A stretch of DNA of 64,000 nucleotides from Haloferax mediterranei ATCC 33500 (GCF_000306765.2 NC_017941.2:1550001-1614000), one strand, 5' to 3'; positions 30,454 through 39,354 are shown, numbered from the stretch's first letter. Notes: generated by a model from the letters alone, not told the origin. Numbers and translations: made by a program.

Positions 30454-30846
30454 ATGGAGCGACGACGCCTCCTCGGACTGGTCGCAGTCGGTCTCTCGTC
30501 GGGTTGTCTCAGTGGACTCCCCGGTACGACGGGGCCACGAAACCCGCCCGAAGCACCGGCTGACAAGCCTCGCGAGACCCCCGAAGTCCCACCGGTCCGT
30601 ATCTCCACGGTTGACTTCGAATCGACCGACGATGGCCGAGTTCGCGTCTTCGGCGAGGTCGTCAACGACGCCGGGTCAGAACGCGTCGCCACGGTCGAAG
30701 TCCGTATCGAGGTCGACGACGAGGAATCAGTCAAAACGAAGAAAGTGACCGTCGCGTCCGGTGGAAAGACCGCCTTCGAAACCGAGTTCGACGTTTCGTA
30801 CGACGCCTTCAAAAACGGAGGCGAACTGAACGCTTCGCTCGTCTGA
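30454..30846 (+). CDS. Small lipoprotein with FxLYD-like domain
   Basis: A 130-residue protein. MERRRLLGLVAVGLSSGC is a Tat-like signal (basic RRR then hydrophobic) with lipobox SSGC. The mature part has a Pro-rich linker (about 25-48) and one beta-sandwich: ISTVDFESTDDGRVRVFGEVVNDAGSERVATVEVRIEV, a pattern of repeated strands with a glycine or asparagine turn, typical of FxLYD-type extracellular domains. It lies between the Bax1 and XPB genes but on the opposite strand, with both divergent or convergent neighbours tight. Confidence 0.65.
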   Translation: MERRRLLGLVAVGLSSGCLSGLPGTTGPRNPPEAPADKPRETPEVPPVRISTVDFESTDDGRVRVFGEVVNDAGSERVATVEVRIEVDDEESVKTKKVTVASGGKTAFETEFDVSYDAFKNGGELNASLV

Positions 30847-30852
30847 ATCGGC

Positions 30853-32211
30853 TCACCGACGACGGTCTGCGACCCGTTCTTCCGCCGTTTCGACGCTCAC
30901 GAGTTCGTAGAGCGTCGCGGTTATCCCGTCCGCTTTCGGGCGGAGAATGCGCCCGAGTCGCTGCGTGAACTCGCGTTCCGACCCCGACCCCGAAAGCAAG
31001 ATGCCGACGTTCGCATCGGGCACGTCGACGCCCTCGTCGAGGACGTTGGCGGCGACGACAGTGTCGTAGGTGCCATCACGGAAACGGGCGAGAATCTCCC
31101 TCCGCTCTTTCGTCCCGGTTTCGTTCGTAATCGGCGGGACGAGAAACCGCCGCGAGATTCGATAGACGAGGTCCGTCGAGGCGGTGAAAATGATAACGCG
31201 GTCCTCGCGGTGGCGTGCGAGCAGTCGCGCCAGTTTGTCCACTTTCGCTTCGGAGTTCATCATCACGTCGCGGGCGCGCTGCTTGGCGAGAAGCGCCTCC
31301 CGCGCCCGCGGGTCGGTCCCCGAGCGCATCACGAGTTTCTGGTAGTCACTACCCGACTGCATCGACAACCCCGAACTCCGCAGGTAGTTCACGAACGTCG
31401 ATTGCGCCTCGTCGTACGCCTCGCGCTCGTCGGCCGTGAGTTCGACTTCGACTCTGCGGACTTCGTAGTCGGCGAGATGTTCGCCCGCCAAATCGTCCAC
31501 GTCGAGTCGGTAGACCCGCGGGCCGACGAGTTCTGCAACGCGCTCGTGTTCGCCGTCGGGGCGCTCGAACGTTGCCGTGAGTCCGAGACGAGCAGGGGCG
31601 GTGAGGAACCGCGGGATGTCCTGATACCCCTCGCCGCCGAGATGGTGAACCTCGTCGAAGACGACGAGACCGAAGTTGCCGCCCACGTCGTCGGCGCGGA
31701 GATACGCCGAGTCGTAGGTCGAGACCGTAATCGCCTCCTGCGTCTGTTCGCCGCCGCCGAAGCGACCGACAGGCACGTCGAACTCGGTTTCGAGTTCACG
31801 TATCCACTGGTCCTGAAGGTCGATGGTCGGGACGACAACCAGCGTCGGGACCGAGTGGGCAGCCATCGCGGCGACAGCGATGACCGTTTTCCCCGCGCCA
31901 GTCGGGAGTTCCACGACGCCGCGACTGTCGGCATCGAGCCACGAATCGAGGGCGGCCCGCTGGTACTCGCGGAGGTCGTAGGTGGTCGAAAGTGTGAGGT
32001 TCGCGGCGGCGGCAGGCGCAATTCGGTCCTCGAAATCGACGCCAGCGGCGGCGAGGGCATCCCGGAGTCTGGCGTAGGACATCGCGGGCGCTCGGTAGCC
32101 GCCGCTTCTCGGGTCGGCTTCGACGCGCGGCCGGTCGCAAAGCGCGGTGTCGGCCTCGGCGTTCTCGGTCTCGACGTGGACGGTTCCGTCCTCGAATCGG
32201 AGGGTCGTCAC
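30853..32211 (-). CDS. rad25: DNA repair helicase XPB (Rad25)
   Basis: A 452-residue superfamily 2 helicase from GTG 32211 (VTTLRFEDGTVHVE). Walker A is VELPTGAGKTVIA, Walker B VVFDEVHHL (DEVH), motif III LTATFERPDG, and motif VI TQRLGRILRPK (Q-R-x-G-R-x-x-R). The RED motif and thumb differ from human XPB as usual in archaea. Partner nuclease Bax1 is downstream on the same strand, with a lipoprotein gene on the opposite strand between them. TTTATC sits 26 bases upstream of the GTG, giving a leaderless transcript. Longer in-frame starts to 32961 exist but cross repeats and are unlikely. Confidence 0.9.
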   Translation of the reverse strand: MTTLRFEDGTVHVETENAEADTALCDRPRVEADPRSGGYRAPAMSYARLRDALAAAGVDFEDRIAPAAAANLTLSTTYDLREYQRAALDSWLDADSRGVVELPTGAGKTVIAVAAMAAHSVPTLVVVPTIDLQDQWIRELETEFDVPVGRFGGGEQTQEAITVSTYDSAYLRADDVGGNFGLVVFDEVHHLGGEGYQDIPRFLTAPARLGLTATFERPDGEHERVAELVGPRVYRLDVDDLAGEHLADYEVRRVEVELTADEREAYDEAQSTFVNYLRSSGLSMQSGSDYQKLVMRSGTDPRAREALLAKQRARDVMMNSEAKVDKLARLLARHREDRVIIFTASTDLVYRISRRFLVPPITNETGTKERREILARFRDGTYDTVVAANVLDEGVDVPDANVGILLSGSGSEREFTQRLGRILRPKADGITATLYELVSVETAEERVADRRR

Positions 32212-32236
32212 TACCGGCGGGTTGGCGAGGCGCGGT

Positions 32237-32309
32237 GATAAATCGACGGTCCCGAATGCGGCGATAAACCGACACTCCCGAGTGCAGCGATAAACCGACA
32301 CTCCTGTGG
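32237..32309. repeat. 26-bp tandem repeat in the rad25 promoter, 2.8 copies
   Basis: Units at 32237-32262, 32263-32288 and 32289-32309, each beginning GATAAA(T/C)CGAC on the plus strand and containing CCCGA(A/G)TGC before the next unit (the third unit is cut short). Read on the minus strand each unit ends in TTTATC, so the array repeats the TATA-like element three times; the closest lies 26 bases from the rad25 GTG. Confidence 0.8.
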
Positions 32310-32354
32310 ACGATGGCCGAAGGTTCAAATCCGATGACGGGGCAACGAACCACC

Positions 32355-32504
32355 ATGAGCGACGAACTCGAAACTGCCGTGGCGAAGTTCCTGAACGACT
32401 ACAAGCGGGCGATGACGGAGTACGAGAAAGGCTACGCCGACGCCGACGCAACCCTGTCGGTCGTCGATTCGCACGTCGACGAGTTACGCGAGGCACAAGA
32501 GTAA
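32355..32504 (+). CDS. Small hypothetical protein, 49 residues
   Basis: MSDELETAVAKFLNDYKRAM starts at ATG 32355 and runs 49 residues through EYEKGYADADATLSVVDSHVDELREAQE. It is charged, amphipathic and fully helical in appearance. In-frame ATGs at 32334 and 32313 exist, but residues there run into the repeat. Function unknown. Acidic composition and codon use fit the surrounding genome. Confidence 0.5.
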   Translation: MSDELETAVAKFLNDYKRAMTEYEKGYADADATLSVVDSHVDELREAQE

Positions 32505-32643
32505 GTCCGGGTAGTCGCAGACAGTGTGTCGGATAGTGGTTCGCCCAATTTCGACAGTGTGTGACAGACATGTCCATAAATCGAGTAGTTTGCATCGCCC
32601 ATGCGTGGGAAGAACTATCCCGGATGCCGACACCGGATAGAAT

Positions 32644-33765
32644 ATGACGCACTTCTCCAACCGGGTGGAGCAAATTTCCATCAGCGGCATTCGCGAGGTA
32701 TTCGAAGCGGCGAGCGAAGACGCCATCAACCTCGGGCTGGGACAACCGGATTTCGCGGCTCCCGACCACGCCAGACAGGCGGCTATCGACGCCATCGAGT
32801 CGGGTGAGGCGGACGGATACACCGAGAATAAGGGCATCCTGAGCCTCCGCGAAGCGATTGCCGACAAGCACCGTCGCGACCAGGGCGTCGACCTCGACCC
32901 CGACGACATCATCGCCACGGCCGGTGGCAGCGAGGCGCTCCACATCGCCATCGAAGCCCACGTGAACGAGGGCGACGAGGTCATCATCCCCGACCCGGGG
33001 TTCGTCTCCTACGATGCGCTGGCGAAGCTCGCGGGCGGCGAACCGGTTCCCGTTCCGCTTCGTGACGACCTGACGCTCGACCCCGCCGACGTGGAAGAGG
33101 CCATCACCGAGGATACCGCGGCGTTCATCGTGAACAGTCCCGGCAACCCCACGGGAGCGGTCTCACCGCCGGAGGACATCGAGGCGTTCGCCCGCATCGC
33201 CGACGAACACGACGTGCTGTGTATCTCCGACGAAGTGTACGAGTACACCGTCTTCGAGGGCGAACACCGCTCGCCAATCGAGTTCGCGGAAACCGACAAC
33301 GTCGTCGTCGTCAACTCCGCGTCGAAGCTCTTTTCGATGACCGGCTGGCGTCTCGGCTGGGTCTACGGTTCGTCGCGCCGGGTCGAACGCATGGTTCGGG
33401 TCCACCAGTACGTGCAGGCGTGTGCCTCCGCACCCGCACAGTTTGCCGCCGAAGCGGCGCTCACCGGCCCGCAGGACCGCATCGACGAGATGACAGAAAC
33501 CTTCCGCGAGCGTCGTGACCTCGTCGTCGACGGACTCGAAGACATCGGTCTGCACGTCCCGACGCCGAAGGGCGCGTTCTACGCCATGCCCGAGGTTCCG
33601 GAAGGGTTCGTTCAGGAGTGTATCGACCGCGGCGTCATCGTCGTCCCCGGCGAGGCGTTCGGCGAGAACGGATACGGCTACGCGCGCCTCTCCTATGCGA
33701 CCGATACCGAGTCGCTTCGAGAGGCTATCGAGGTCATGCGCGAGGCGTACGACACGGTGGCCTGA
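32644..33765 (+). CDS. PLP-dependent aminotransferase (class I/II)
   Basis: A 373-residue fold-type I aminotransferase. INLGLGQPDF, YTENKGILSLREAIAD, VNSPGNPTGAV (Asn binding PLP), SDEVYEYTVF (Asp and Tyr) and NSASKLFSMTGWRLGW with the Schiff-base Lys in SASK are all present, plus YARLSYAT with the substrate-carboxylate Arg. This set is that of aspartate/aromatic aminotransferase subgroup I-gamma. Substrate specificity is open. About 140 bases of featureless sequence precede it. Confidence 0.9.
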   Translation: MTHFSNRVEQISISGIREVFEAASEDAINLGLGQPDFAAPDHARQAAIDAIESGEADGYTENKGILSLREAIADKHRRDQGVDLDPDDIIATAGGSEALHIAIEAHVNEGDEVIIPDPGFVSYDALAKLAGGEPVPVPLRDDLTLDPADVEEAITEDTAAFIVNSPGNPTGAVSPPEDIEAFARIADEHDVLCISDEVYEYTVFEGEHRSPIEFAETDNVVVVNSASKLFSMTGWRLGWVYGSSRRVERMVRVHQYVQACASAPAQFAAEAALTGPQDRIDEMTETFRERRDLVVDGLEDIGLHVPTPKGAFYAMPEVPEGFVQECIDRGVIVVPGEAFGENGYGYARLSYATDTESLREAIEVMREAYDTVA

Positions 33766-33895
33766 AACCGAGAGACGGCTGAGGCCTGTCGATTGGAGGA
33801 ATGGACCACGATAGGGTGGCACATTCAATACGTCTGATTCTTCGTGTTCGAAGTGGAAACTCTTAACTTAGAAACCCCGAGACAGGACATTTGTC

Positions 33896-35461
33896 ATGTC
33901 CGCAGAGACATACGGGATTATCAGTCTGCTCCCGGCGCTTTTCGCCATCATAATGACGTTGGCGAGCAGACAGGTGCTCCTGTCACTTTTTACTGGTATC
34001 TGGATAGGTGCGACCATTCTGGTGGGATGGAACCCTATTGGTGGGGCGGCATACTCCCTTCAGTTGGTCATCAACAGTGTGACCTCGTCGTTTAACAGCA
34101 AACTCCTCTTGTTTACGTTCCTCTCGGGTGCGATGCTCGGGATGATCTTCCTCTCGGGTGGGATGAACGCGCTCGCAAATCGCATCATCGCTCGAATCAA
34201 GACGCGGAAACAGGCGGAATTGGGCACGGGCATCCTCGGGATGCTCATCTTCGTCGACTCCTACGCGAGTACGATGATTACTGGGTCGGTGATGCGGCCA
34301 ATCACCGACAAGTTCGACATTAGCCGCGAGAAACTCGCGTATCTGCTCGACTCGACCACCTCGCCCGTGGTCAGCGTCGCCGTCGTCTCGACGTGGGTCG
34401 GCTTCGAAGTCGGCCTCATCAGAGACCATCTCAGTTCGATTTCCAGCGTCGATAAGAGTGCGTTCGTGGTGTTCCTTCAGAGCATCCCGTTCCGCTTTTA
34501 CAGCCTGCTCGCGGTCACTCTCGTGTTCATTCTCATCGTGATGGACTGGGACTTCGGCCCGATGAAGCAGGCAGAAGAGCGCGCAAGAAACGAAGGGAAA
34601 GTCCTCGGCGACGACGCCGACCCCCTCATCGAGACGCGCGAAGAAGACATTGTCACGCCCGACCACGTCGATGCGCGCTGGTGGTACTTCGCCGCGCCCA
34701 TCGTTTCCCTCGTCGCCGTCACCGGCTTCGGCCTGCTTTACTCCGGTGGGTGGCCGTCGAAGGCTCCCGTCGAAGCGCTGAAAGGTGCGGCTACCGCAGA
34801 CGCAATTCTCTGGGGCGTGTTCTCGGCGTGCGCGCTACTCCTTGCGATTCTCGTGGGCCACGCCCGCGTCGAACTCGAAGACGTGAGCGACTCCATCTTC
34901 GAGGGCTTCAAGATGGTCATATTCCCCGTCGCCGTGCTCTCGCTGGCGTGGACTATCGGCTCTGTCAGCGAAGCGCTCGGCGTCGGTGACTACGTCGTCA
35001 GCATCTCGCAGGGCATTATCACGGCCCCAATGCTGCCCGCAGTCGTATTCATCACTGCGGCCATCATCTCGTTCGCTATCGGCACGTCGTGGGGGACGAT
35101 GAGCATCATGTTCCCCGTTGTGATGCCGCTCGCGGTCCAACTCAGCGCGCCGCTTGCGGGTGCGACCGGCGCGATTCTCACCGGGTCGCTGTTTGGTGAC
35201 CACTGTTCGCCTATCAGCGACACGACGGTTATGTCGTCGATGTTCGCCGGTGCGGACCACGTCGACCACGTCAACACACAGATTCCGTACGCGCTTCTCT
35301 GCGGGACAGTTGCGACGGGCCTGTTCCTCGCAAGTGGGTACGGCGTCAATCCGCTTGTGCTGCTTGGCGTCGGTGTCGTCACACTCTTCGTCGCCGCGTA
35401 CTTCCTCTCTGAGCACGCTGACGTGAGCGTTCCGACGACGTTCGGGTCCTCGTCGGACTAA
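33896..35461 (+). CDS. Na+/H+ antiporter NhaC-family
   Basis: A 521-residue transporter with some 11-12 hydrophobic spans. FVDSYASTMITGSVMRPITDKF and GTSWGTMSIMFPVVMPLA followed by GSLFGDHCSPISDTTVMSS are the NhaC family blocks, with conserved Asp and His in the substrate path. Its short polar loop at 225-255 (EERARNEGKVLGDDADPLIETREEDI) is a cytosolic loop. Expected role: exchange of Na+ for H+ or of an amino acid, acting in pH and salt homeostasis. A T6 tract follows its stop. Confidence 0.9.
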   Translation: MSAETYGIISLLPALFAIIMTLASRQVLLSLFTGIWIGATILVGWNPIGGAAYSLQLVINSVTSSFNSKLLLFTFLSGAMLGMIFLSGGMNALANRIIARIKTRKQAELGTGILGMLIFVDSYASTMITGSVMRPITDKFDISREKLAYLLDSTTSPVVSVAVVSTWVGFEVGLIRDHLSSISSVDKSAFVVFLQSIPFRFYSLLAVTLVFILIVMDWDFGPMKQAEERARNEGKVLGDDADPLIETREEDIVTPDHVDARWWYFAAPIVSLVAVTGFGLLYSGGWPSKAPVEALKGAATADAILWGVFSACALLLAILVGHARVELEDVSDSIFEGFKMVIFPVAVLSLAWTIGSVSEALGVGDYVVSISQGIITAPMLPAVVFITAAIISFAIGTSWGTMSIMFPVVMPLAVQLSAPLAGATGAILTGSLFGDHCSPISDTTVMSSMFAGADHVDHVNTQIPYALLCGTVATGLFLASGYGVNPLVLLGVGVVTLFVAAYFLSEHADVSVPTTFGSSSD

Positions 35462-35491
35462 CGCGAAGGCTTCCGACGAACGCGATTTTTT
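35462..35491 (+). terminator. Terminator after the NhaC-family gene
   Basis: A small GAAG-CTTC hairpin and a T6 tract at 35486-35491, right after the stop and overlapping the end of the convergent regulator gene. A simple U-tract stop, typical of archaea. Confidence 0.4.
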
Positions 35492-36251
35492 ACGCGGTGT
35501 CCGACGAATCAGGAGACGAAAAAAGCTGAATCGTCGCTTCGTCGACGCCGCCGCGCGAAAGCAGCGTGACCACGTCGTCCGGTTCGATTGTGGTTGCGCC
35601 GCGTGGCGTGAGCACGTCGTCGTCGCGTTCGATAGAGACGACGAGCACGTCGTCATCGAGCAATTCGTCGTCGCCAATCTCCCCGAGTGTGCGACCGACG
35701 ATTGGCGCGTTGTCGGCGACGACGAGTTCGACTATTTCTGAGCCGCCTGCGAGACTGACCACGTCAGCTAACGCTCCGAATCCGGGGCGCTCGTTCGGTC
35801 CGAAGGGGCTGTAAGGTTCGAACGACTCGCGCCGGACGAGGTTTTCGTCTTCGATGTCGAAACCGAGATTCGAGAGTTCGCGGCCGATGCGCGTCACGTC
35901 GTTCATGTCCTTGCCGACCGCAAGGACATGCAGGTTTCCGCGTCCAGAAAGCAGTTCGCGGACGTTGACGACGCCGGAAATCTCACGAACGAGCGTGGAG
36001 AGGCGCTCGCGCTCGGGGACCGGCGCAGTACAGACAAAGAGGTTTGTGAACCGGTGACCAGTCCGCTCGAAGTCGACATTAGCGTGATATCCGGAGATGA
36101 TACCGTAATCTTCGAGTTGACGGATGCGGTTGCGAATCGTCCCCGGAGAGACGCTCACTTCGTCGGCAATCATCGGGGCCGAAGTCCCGCGTGCATCGTC
36201 CATCAACGCGTGGATGATCACCCTGTCAATCTCGTCGAGACGATAGTCCAT
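35490..36251 (-). CDS. Lrp/AsnC-type regulator with C-terminal TrkA-C (RCK_C) domain
   Basis: A 253-residue protein. Residues 1-60 are an AsnC winged helix (LDEIDRVIIHALMDDAR, IADEVSVSPGTIRNRIRQLEDYGII). Residues 62-145 look like an AsnC/Lrp ligand domain (FTNLFVCTAP, GVVNVRELLSGRGNLHVLAV). Residues about 165-245 are a TrkA-C domain (EIVELVVADNAPIVGRTLGEI, DDVLVVSIERDD, IEPDDVVTLLS), which in channels senses ligands or ions. It is convergent with the NhaC antiporter, suggesting control of ion transport, but this is inferred. Confidence 0.85.
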   Translation of the reverse strand: MDYRLDEIDRVIIHALMDDARGTSAPMIADEVSVSPGTIRNRIRQLEDYGIISGYHANVDFERTGHRFTNLFVCTAPVPERERLSTLVREISGVVNVRELLSGRGNLHVLAVGKDMNDVTRIGRELSNLGFDIEDENLVRRESFEPYSPFGPNERPGFGALADVVSLAGGSEIVELVVADNAPIVGRTLGEIGDDELLDDDVLVVSIERDDDVLTPRGATTIEPDDVVTLLSRGGVDEATIQLFSSPDSSDTA

Positions 36252-36327
36252 ACACTCCCGTCTCCTTCGAGGTCAAACAGGCTTCCCGTTTGCCGGTCGG
36301 GGGGCAGTGACGGTCCGGTAGCCGACG

Positions 36328-36741
36328 CTACCGAGCCACGAATCCTGCGACCAGTACCGTCGCGTAGGCTAACAGCAGCAGACCTCCGAAGAGACCGGCG
36401 GCGGCGAGGCTCATGTTCGGATAGACCACGGAGAACAGGGAGGTCGAGACGGCGTCGATGAGCATCCCTGGAACGACGAGGAGCACCGCAGCCTCGCGCT
36501 TCGCTCCACCGGAAAGACCGCGCCATCGGAAGATACCGACTGCCAGCGTCCACATCACGGGAACCGTCAAAGCGAACACAGCCGTCACGAGGAGCGGACG
36601 AGACGGGTCCAATACGAGTTGCCCGACGATTCGGAAGACGAAGCCGGCCATGAGTGCAACCGCAAGTCCAATGCCGAGAAGGATGCGCGCCTCGGACAGC
36701 GAGAGCCGAGTCGACGTGACGACCTGGGAACCAGTTTCCAT
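36328..36741 (-). CDS. Membrane protein, function unknown
   Basis: A 137-residue protein with four hydrophobic spans: LLGIGLAVALMAGFVFRIVG, LLVTAVFALTVPVMWTLAVG, AVLLVVPGMLIDAVSTSLFS and LAAAGLFGGLLLLAYATVLVAG. The MLIDAVSTSLFSVVYPNM stretch resembles small DUF5367-like membrane proteins. ATG 36741 is chosen; a GTG two codons upstream is possible. It lies just upstream of the regulator in the same direction. Confidence 0.6.
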   Translation of the reverse strand: METGSQVVTSTRLSLSEARILLGIGLAVALMAGFVFRIVGQLVLDPSRPLLVTAVFALTVPVMWTLAVGIFRWRGLSGGAKREAAVLLVVPGMLIDAVSTSLFSVVYPNMSLAAAGLFGGLLLLAYATVLVAGFVAR

Positions 36742-36810
36742 ACTCACTGTACGTGAACCAGTAGTATCAGCGTTCGCTGCGAACGGACCAAAGAGAGGTC
36801 CGCCTCAAAC

Positions 36811-37827
36811 CTAAGAATCCGCATCCAGGGACACGCGCAATCCGTCTCCTTCGGTCTCGAATTCCGTATCGAACGACTCGGACCGCGTTCGCATCGTCTC
36901 GCGTGCCCACGAGGCGACAGCGGGGGGTGCACGGTGGACGGCGAAATCGTCGATTTCGGTCGGGAGCAAGCGAAGTTCGAGGAGCCGACCGTCCGAAGCG
37001 ACATCGAACACGAAGAGGAAGCTCCGGTCGTTTCGAAGGTCCCCGTCGACAACGTAGTCGTCGACGAAGTCACCGGTGTCGTAGAGAATCGCCGACCCGT
37101 CGTACACCTCGACGCCCTGAAACACGTGCGCGCTGTGGCCGTGGAGGATATCGACGCCCTGGTCGACCAACCAGTGTGCGAACTCTTGGAACGACGACGG
37201 CGGATACTCGCGCATGTTCGGCCCCCAGTGCAGCGAAGCGATGAGAAGGTCCGGAACATCTTCAGCGGCGGTTTCGAGTGCGCTCTCGACACGTTCCAGA
37301 CACGCTTCGTCGTCGGGGTCGATATCGACGTAGGCCGTGCCGGGAGCGTCGTCGGTGGCAGCGTACTCCGGCGTATTATCGGTGAACGAGACGAACGCCA
37401 CGTCCAATCCGGCGACCTGAACGCGGGTTGGCGTCCACGCATCGTCCTCGGTCCGACCAGCCCCAGAAAACGAGATATCTGCCCCGTCGAGCGCGGAAAG
37501 CGTGTCTTCGAGCGCGACTGCCCCGTAGTCGAGGACGTGGTTGTTCGCGAGCGTCAGCCACGACACATCCACGTCCTGCAGGGCTGGAATCACCCACGCC
37601 GGGTCGGCGCGGAAGTGAAACGGGCGGTACGTGAGTTCCCATTTACTCCCGCGGGTCGAAAGACAGCATTCGAGGTTGATGAAGAGACCGTCGAGACCGG
37701 CGAGTTGCTCACGCATCGACCCCCACACCGCTTCCGGCGGTCGATGCTGTTGTTTCTCGTTTACGAGTCGGCCCAGCATCACGTCGCCGGTGAATCCGAG
37801 CCTGACGGACTCAGCTACGCGGCTCAT
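36811..37827 (-). CDS. CapA-family (poly-gamma-glutamate synthesis) metallophosphatase-like protein
   Basis: A 338-residue PGA_cap protein. The metallophosphatase-like blocks are GFTGDVMLGR at the start, NLECCLSTRG, LANNHVLDYG, ASLHWGPNMREYP and HGHSAHVFQGVEVYDG. Bacterial CapA/PgsA is needed for poly-gamma-glutamate capsule formation and release. No signal peptide or anchor is visible here, so it may be cytoplasmic. No capB/capC homologues are in view; true function in archaea is uncertain. It is read toward the membrane protein and regulator but with a 69-base gap. Confidence 0.8.
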   Translation of the reverse strand: MSRVAESVRLGFTGDVMLGRLVNEKQQHRPPEAVWGSMREQLAGLDGLFINLECCLSTRGSKWELTYRPFHFRADPAWVIPALQDVDVSWLTLANNHVLDYGAVALEDTLSALDGADISFSGAGRTEDDAWTPTRVQVAGLDVAFVSFTDNTPEYAATDDAPGTAYVDIDPDDEACLERVESALETAAEDVPDLLIASLHWGPNMREYPPSSFQEFAHWLVDQGVDILHGHSAHVFQGVEVYDGSAILYDTGDFVDDYVVDGDLRNDRSFLFVFDVASDGRLLELRLLPTEIDDFAVHRAPPAVASWARETMRTRSESFDTEFETEGDGLRVSLDADS

Positions 37828-37977
37828 ACTGGACGAGAGGTGCGCGACGACTGTGAAGGCTTGTCAGGAATTCTGAAACGATGGCTGGCAGGCGAGACGT
37901 TCGTCGAGTGAACCCGCAGGTTGGCTGCTTCTGCGAGCGCCGACGCAGTCGGACATACAGTTCAAAAATCTTTTAAT

Positions 37978-37997
37978 ATTTTAGGTTGGCCTAAAAT
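37978..37997. promoter_or_regulatory. Iron-box-like palindrome at the binding lipoprotein promoter
   Basis: ATTTTAGGttggCCTAAAAT is a perfect 8-bp inverted repeat around a 4-base spacer. It directly follows the TATA-like TTTTAATAT (37971-37979) and ends one base before the ATG at 37999, so a bound protein would block the promoter. DtxR-family metal regulators (Idr/SirR in haloarchaea) bind such TTAGG-CCTAA palindromes, which makes this a likely iron-repressor operator. Confidence 0.75.
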
Positions 37998-37998
37998 C

Positions 37999-39198
37999 AT
38001 GGCAAATGACAATACGGTTCGTGACGCGCTGACCCGCCGTGATTACGTAAAATACGGTGGTGCAGCCATCAGTGGCGGCTTACTCGCTGGTTGTACGAGT
38101 GATGGTTCGCAATCAGCGACGGAGCAAGACACCGCAACGAGTACATCGACTGCAACAGCTACCGAGCAAGGTACGAGCGAAACAACGTCAACAGAGACGT
38201 CGTATTCTGTCACGATAGAACCGACGGGCGAAGTGACGTTCGACGCAGTTCCGGAGACGTGGGTCGCCGAGAACGCGAGTTGGGCCGATATGGGCGTCGC
38301 TCTCGGGATGGACAAGCCCAGTGCCGTCGTGCTTACCGGTGAGTACCGTACCTGGCACTACGAGGACATCCCCGGACTCTCGACGAGCAAAGACGAAATG
38401 GTCTCACTCTGGCAGGACGGCATCTCGAAGGAACTCTTCCTCGAACTCGATGCAGGCGTCCATTTCATCGACCCGAACTATATGACTAATCTCATTCCGA
38501 ACTGGAAACGCTCCGATGTTGATGAGATGAGCGGTCAAGTCGCCCCGTTCTGTGGGAACACGAGCTTCTCGACCTACTCCTGGCACGAGGACTACCCATA
38601 TTATAGCCTGTACGAGGCGACCGAGAAAGTCGCGCAAGTATTCCAGCGGATGGACCGATATCGGGCCCTCAAAGCGCTTCACGACAACTTCATCAGTGAA
38701 GTGCAAAAACGGCTCCCTCCGGAGAGCGAACGACCCGCGATTGCACTTTTCTCCCCTGCCTCGAAGGAGCCTGAGAAGTTCTATCCGTATCGGCTGGGCG
38801 AGACGACCGCCTACAAGCACTGGCACGACCTCGGTGTAAGCGACGCACTCGCCGGAACGGACATCCAGAGCTTTACGTCCGACCGTGGGTCCATCGATTA
38901 CGAACCACTGCTGGAAATCGACCCGGGGATACTGATGTTCTACACCGACAGGCACTGGACGCGCTCGGAGTTCCGAGATACATACCTCTCTTTCCTGCAA
39001 GACCACAGTACGGCGAGTCAACTGACGGCAGTCCAAAACGGGGACGTCTATCCTGCAGGCGGGATGTATCAGGGTCCGATCAGCAACCTCTCAAAAACCG
39101 AACGTGCCGCCAAGCAGTTGTTCCCTGACGAGTTTTCGCAGGATGAGCAACTCTACGACCGACAACGCCTCGCGGATATTAGAGACGGGGCGGTGTAA
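37999..39198 (+). CDS. Iron(III)-type ABC transporter substrate-binding lipoprotein
   Basis: A 399-residue periplasmic-type binding protein. The signal begins LTRRDYVKYGGAAISGG with a twin Arg and ends in lipobox LLAGC; a Ser/Thr/Glu-rich spacer (about residues 34-75) follows. The mature part has two lobes joined by a long helix, as in the FepB/BtuF class: VTFDAVPETWVAENASWADMGVALG, then GSIDYEPLLEIDPGILMFYT. About 35-40% similar by eye to the gene at 59413-60660, a paralogue. It stands alone: no permease or ATPase is adjacent, so it likely shares a distant importer. It is under the palindrome just upstream. Confidence 0.85.
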   Translation: MANDNTVRDALTRRDYVKYGGAAISGGLLAGCTSDGSQSATEQDTATSTSTATATEQGTSETTSTETSYSVTIEPTGEVTFDAVPETWVAENASWADMGVALGMDKPSAVVLTGEYRTWHYEDIPGLSTSKDEMVSLWQDGISKELFLELDAGVHFIDPNYMTNLIPNWKRSDVDEMSGQVAPFCGNTSFSTYSWHEDYPYYSLYEATEKVAQVFQRMDRYRALKALHDNFISEVQKRLPPESERPAIALFSPASKEPEKFYPYRLGETTAYKHWHDLGVSDALAGTDIQSFTSDRGSIDYEPLLEIDPGILMFYTDRHWTRSEFRDTYLSFLQDHSTASQLTAVQNGDVYPAGGMYQGPISNLSKTERAAKQLFPDEFSQDEQLYDRQRLADIRDGAV

Positions 39199-39354
39199 CC
39201 GCAACGAAGGCATACCCGAGATGGAGTTGCTGCGTGTCTTTGTTCCAGACCATCTTGAAATGAATCAGCCGCACTGTTAGATTGTGAAGTCATCGTGAAT
39301 TCGACTCGAGGAAGAACTGGCATTGGGGGAACATGTTATACTTACTCGGAGCGT

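Noticed and set aside
31210..32238. 342-residue plus-strand open frame across the rad25 gene
   Set aside because: Shadow of the helicase; the helicase motifs on the minus strand are complete.
32318..32334. GGTTCAAATCC, which looks like the T-loop of a tRNA
   Set aside because: Flanking bases do not pair as a T-stem (GAAGG against CCGAT), and no acceptor, D or anticodon arms are found upstream.
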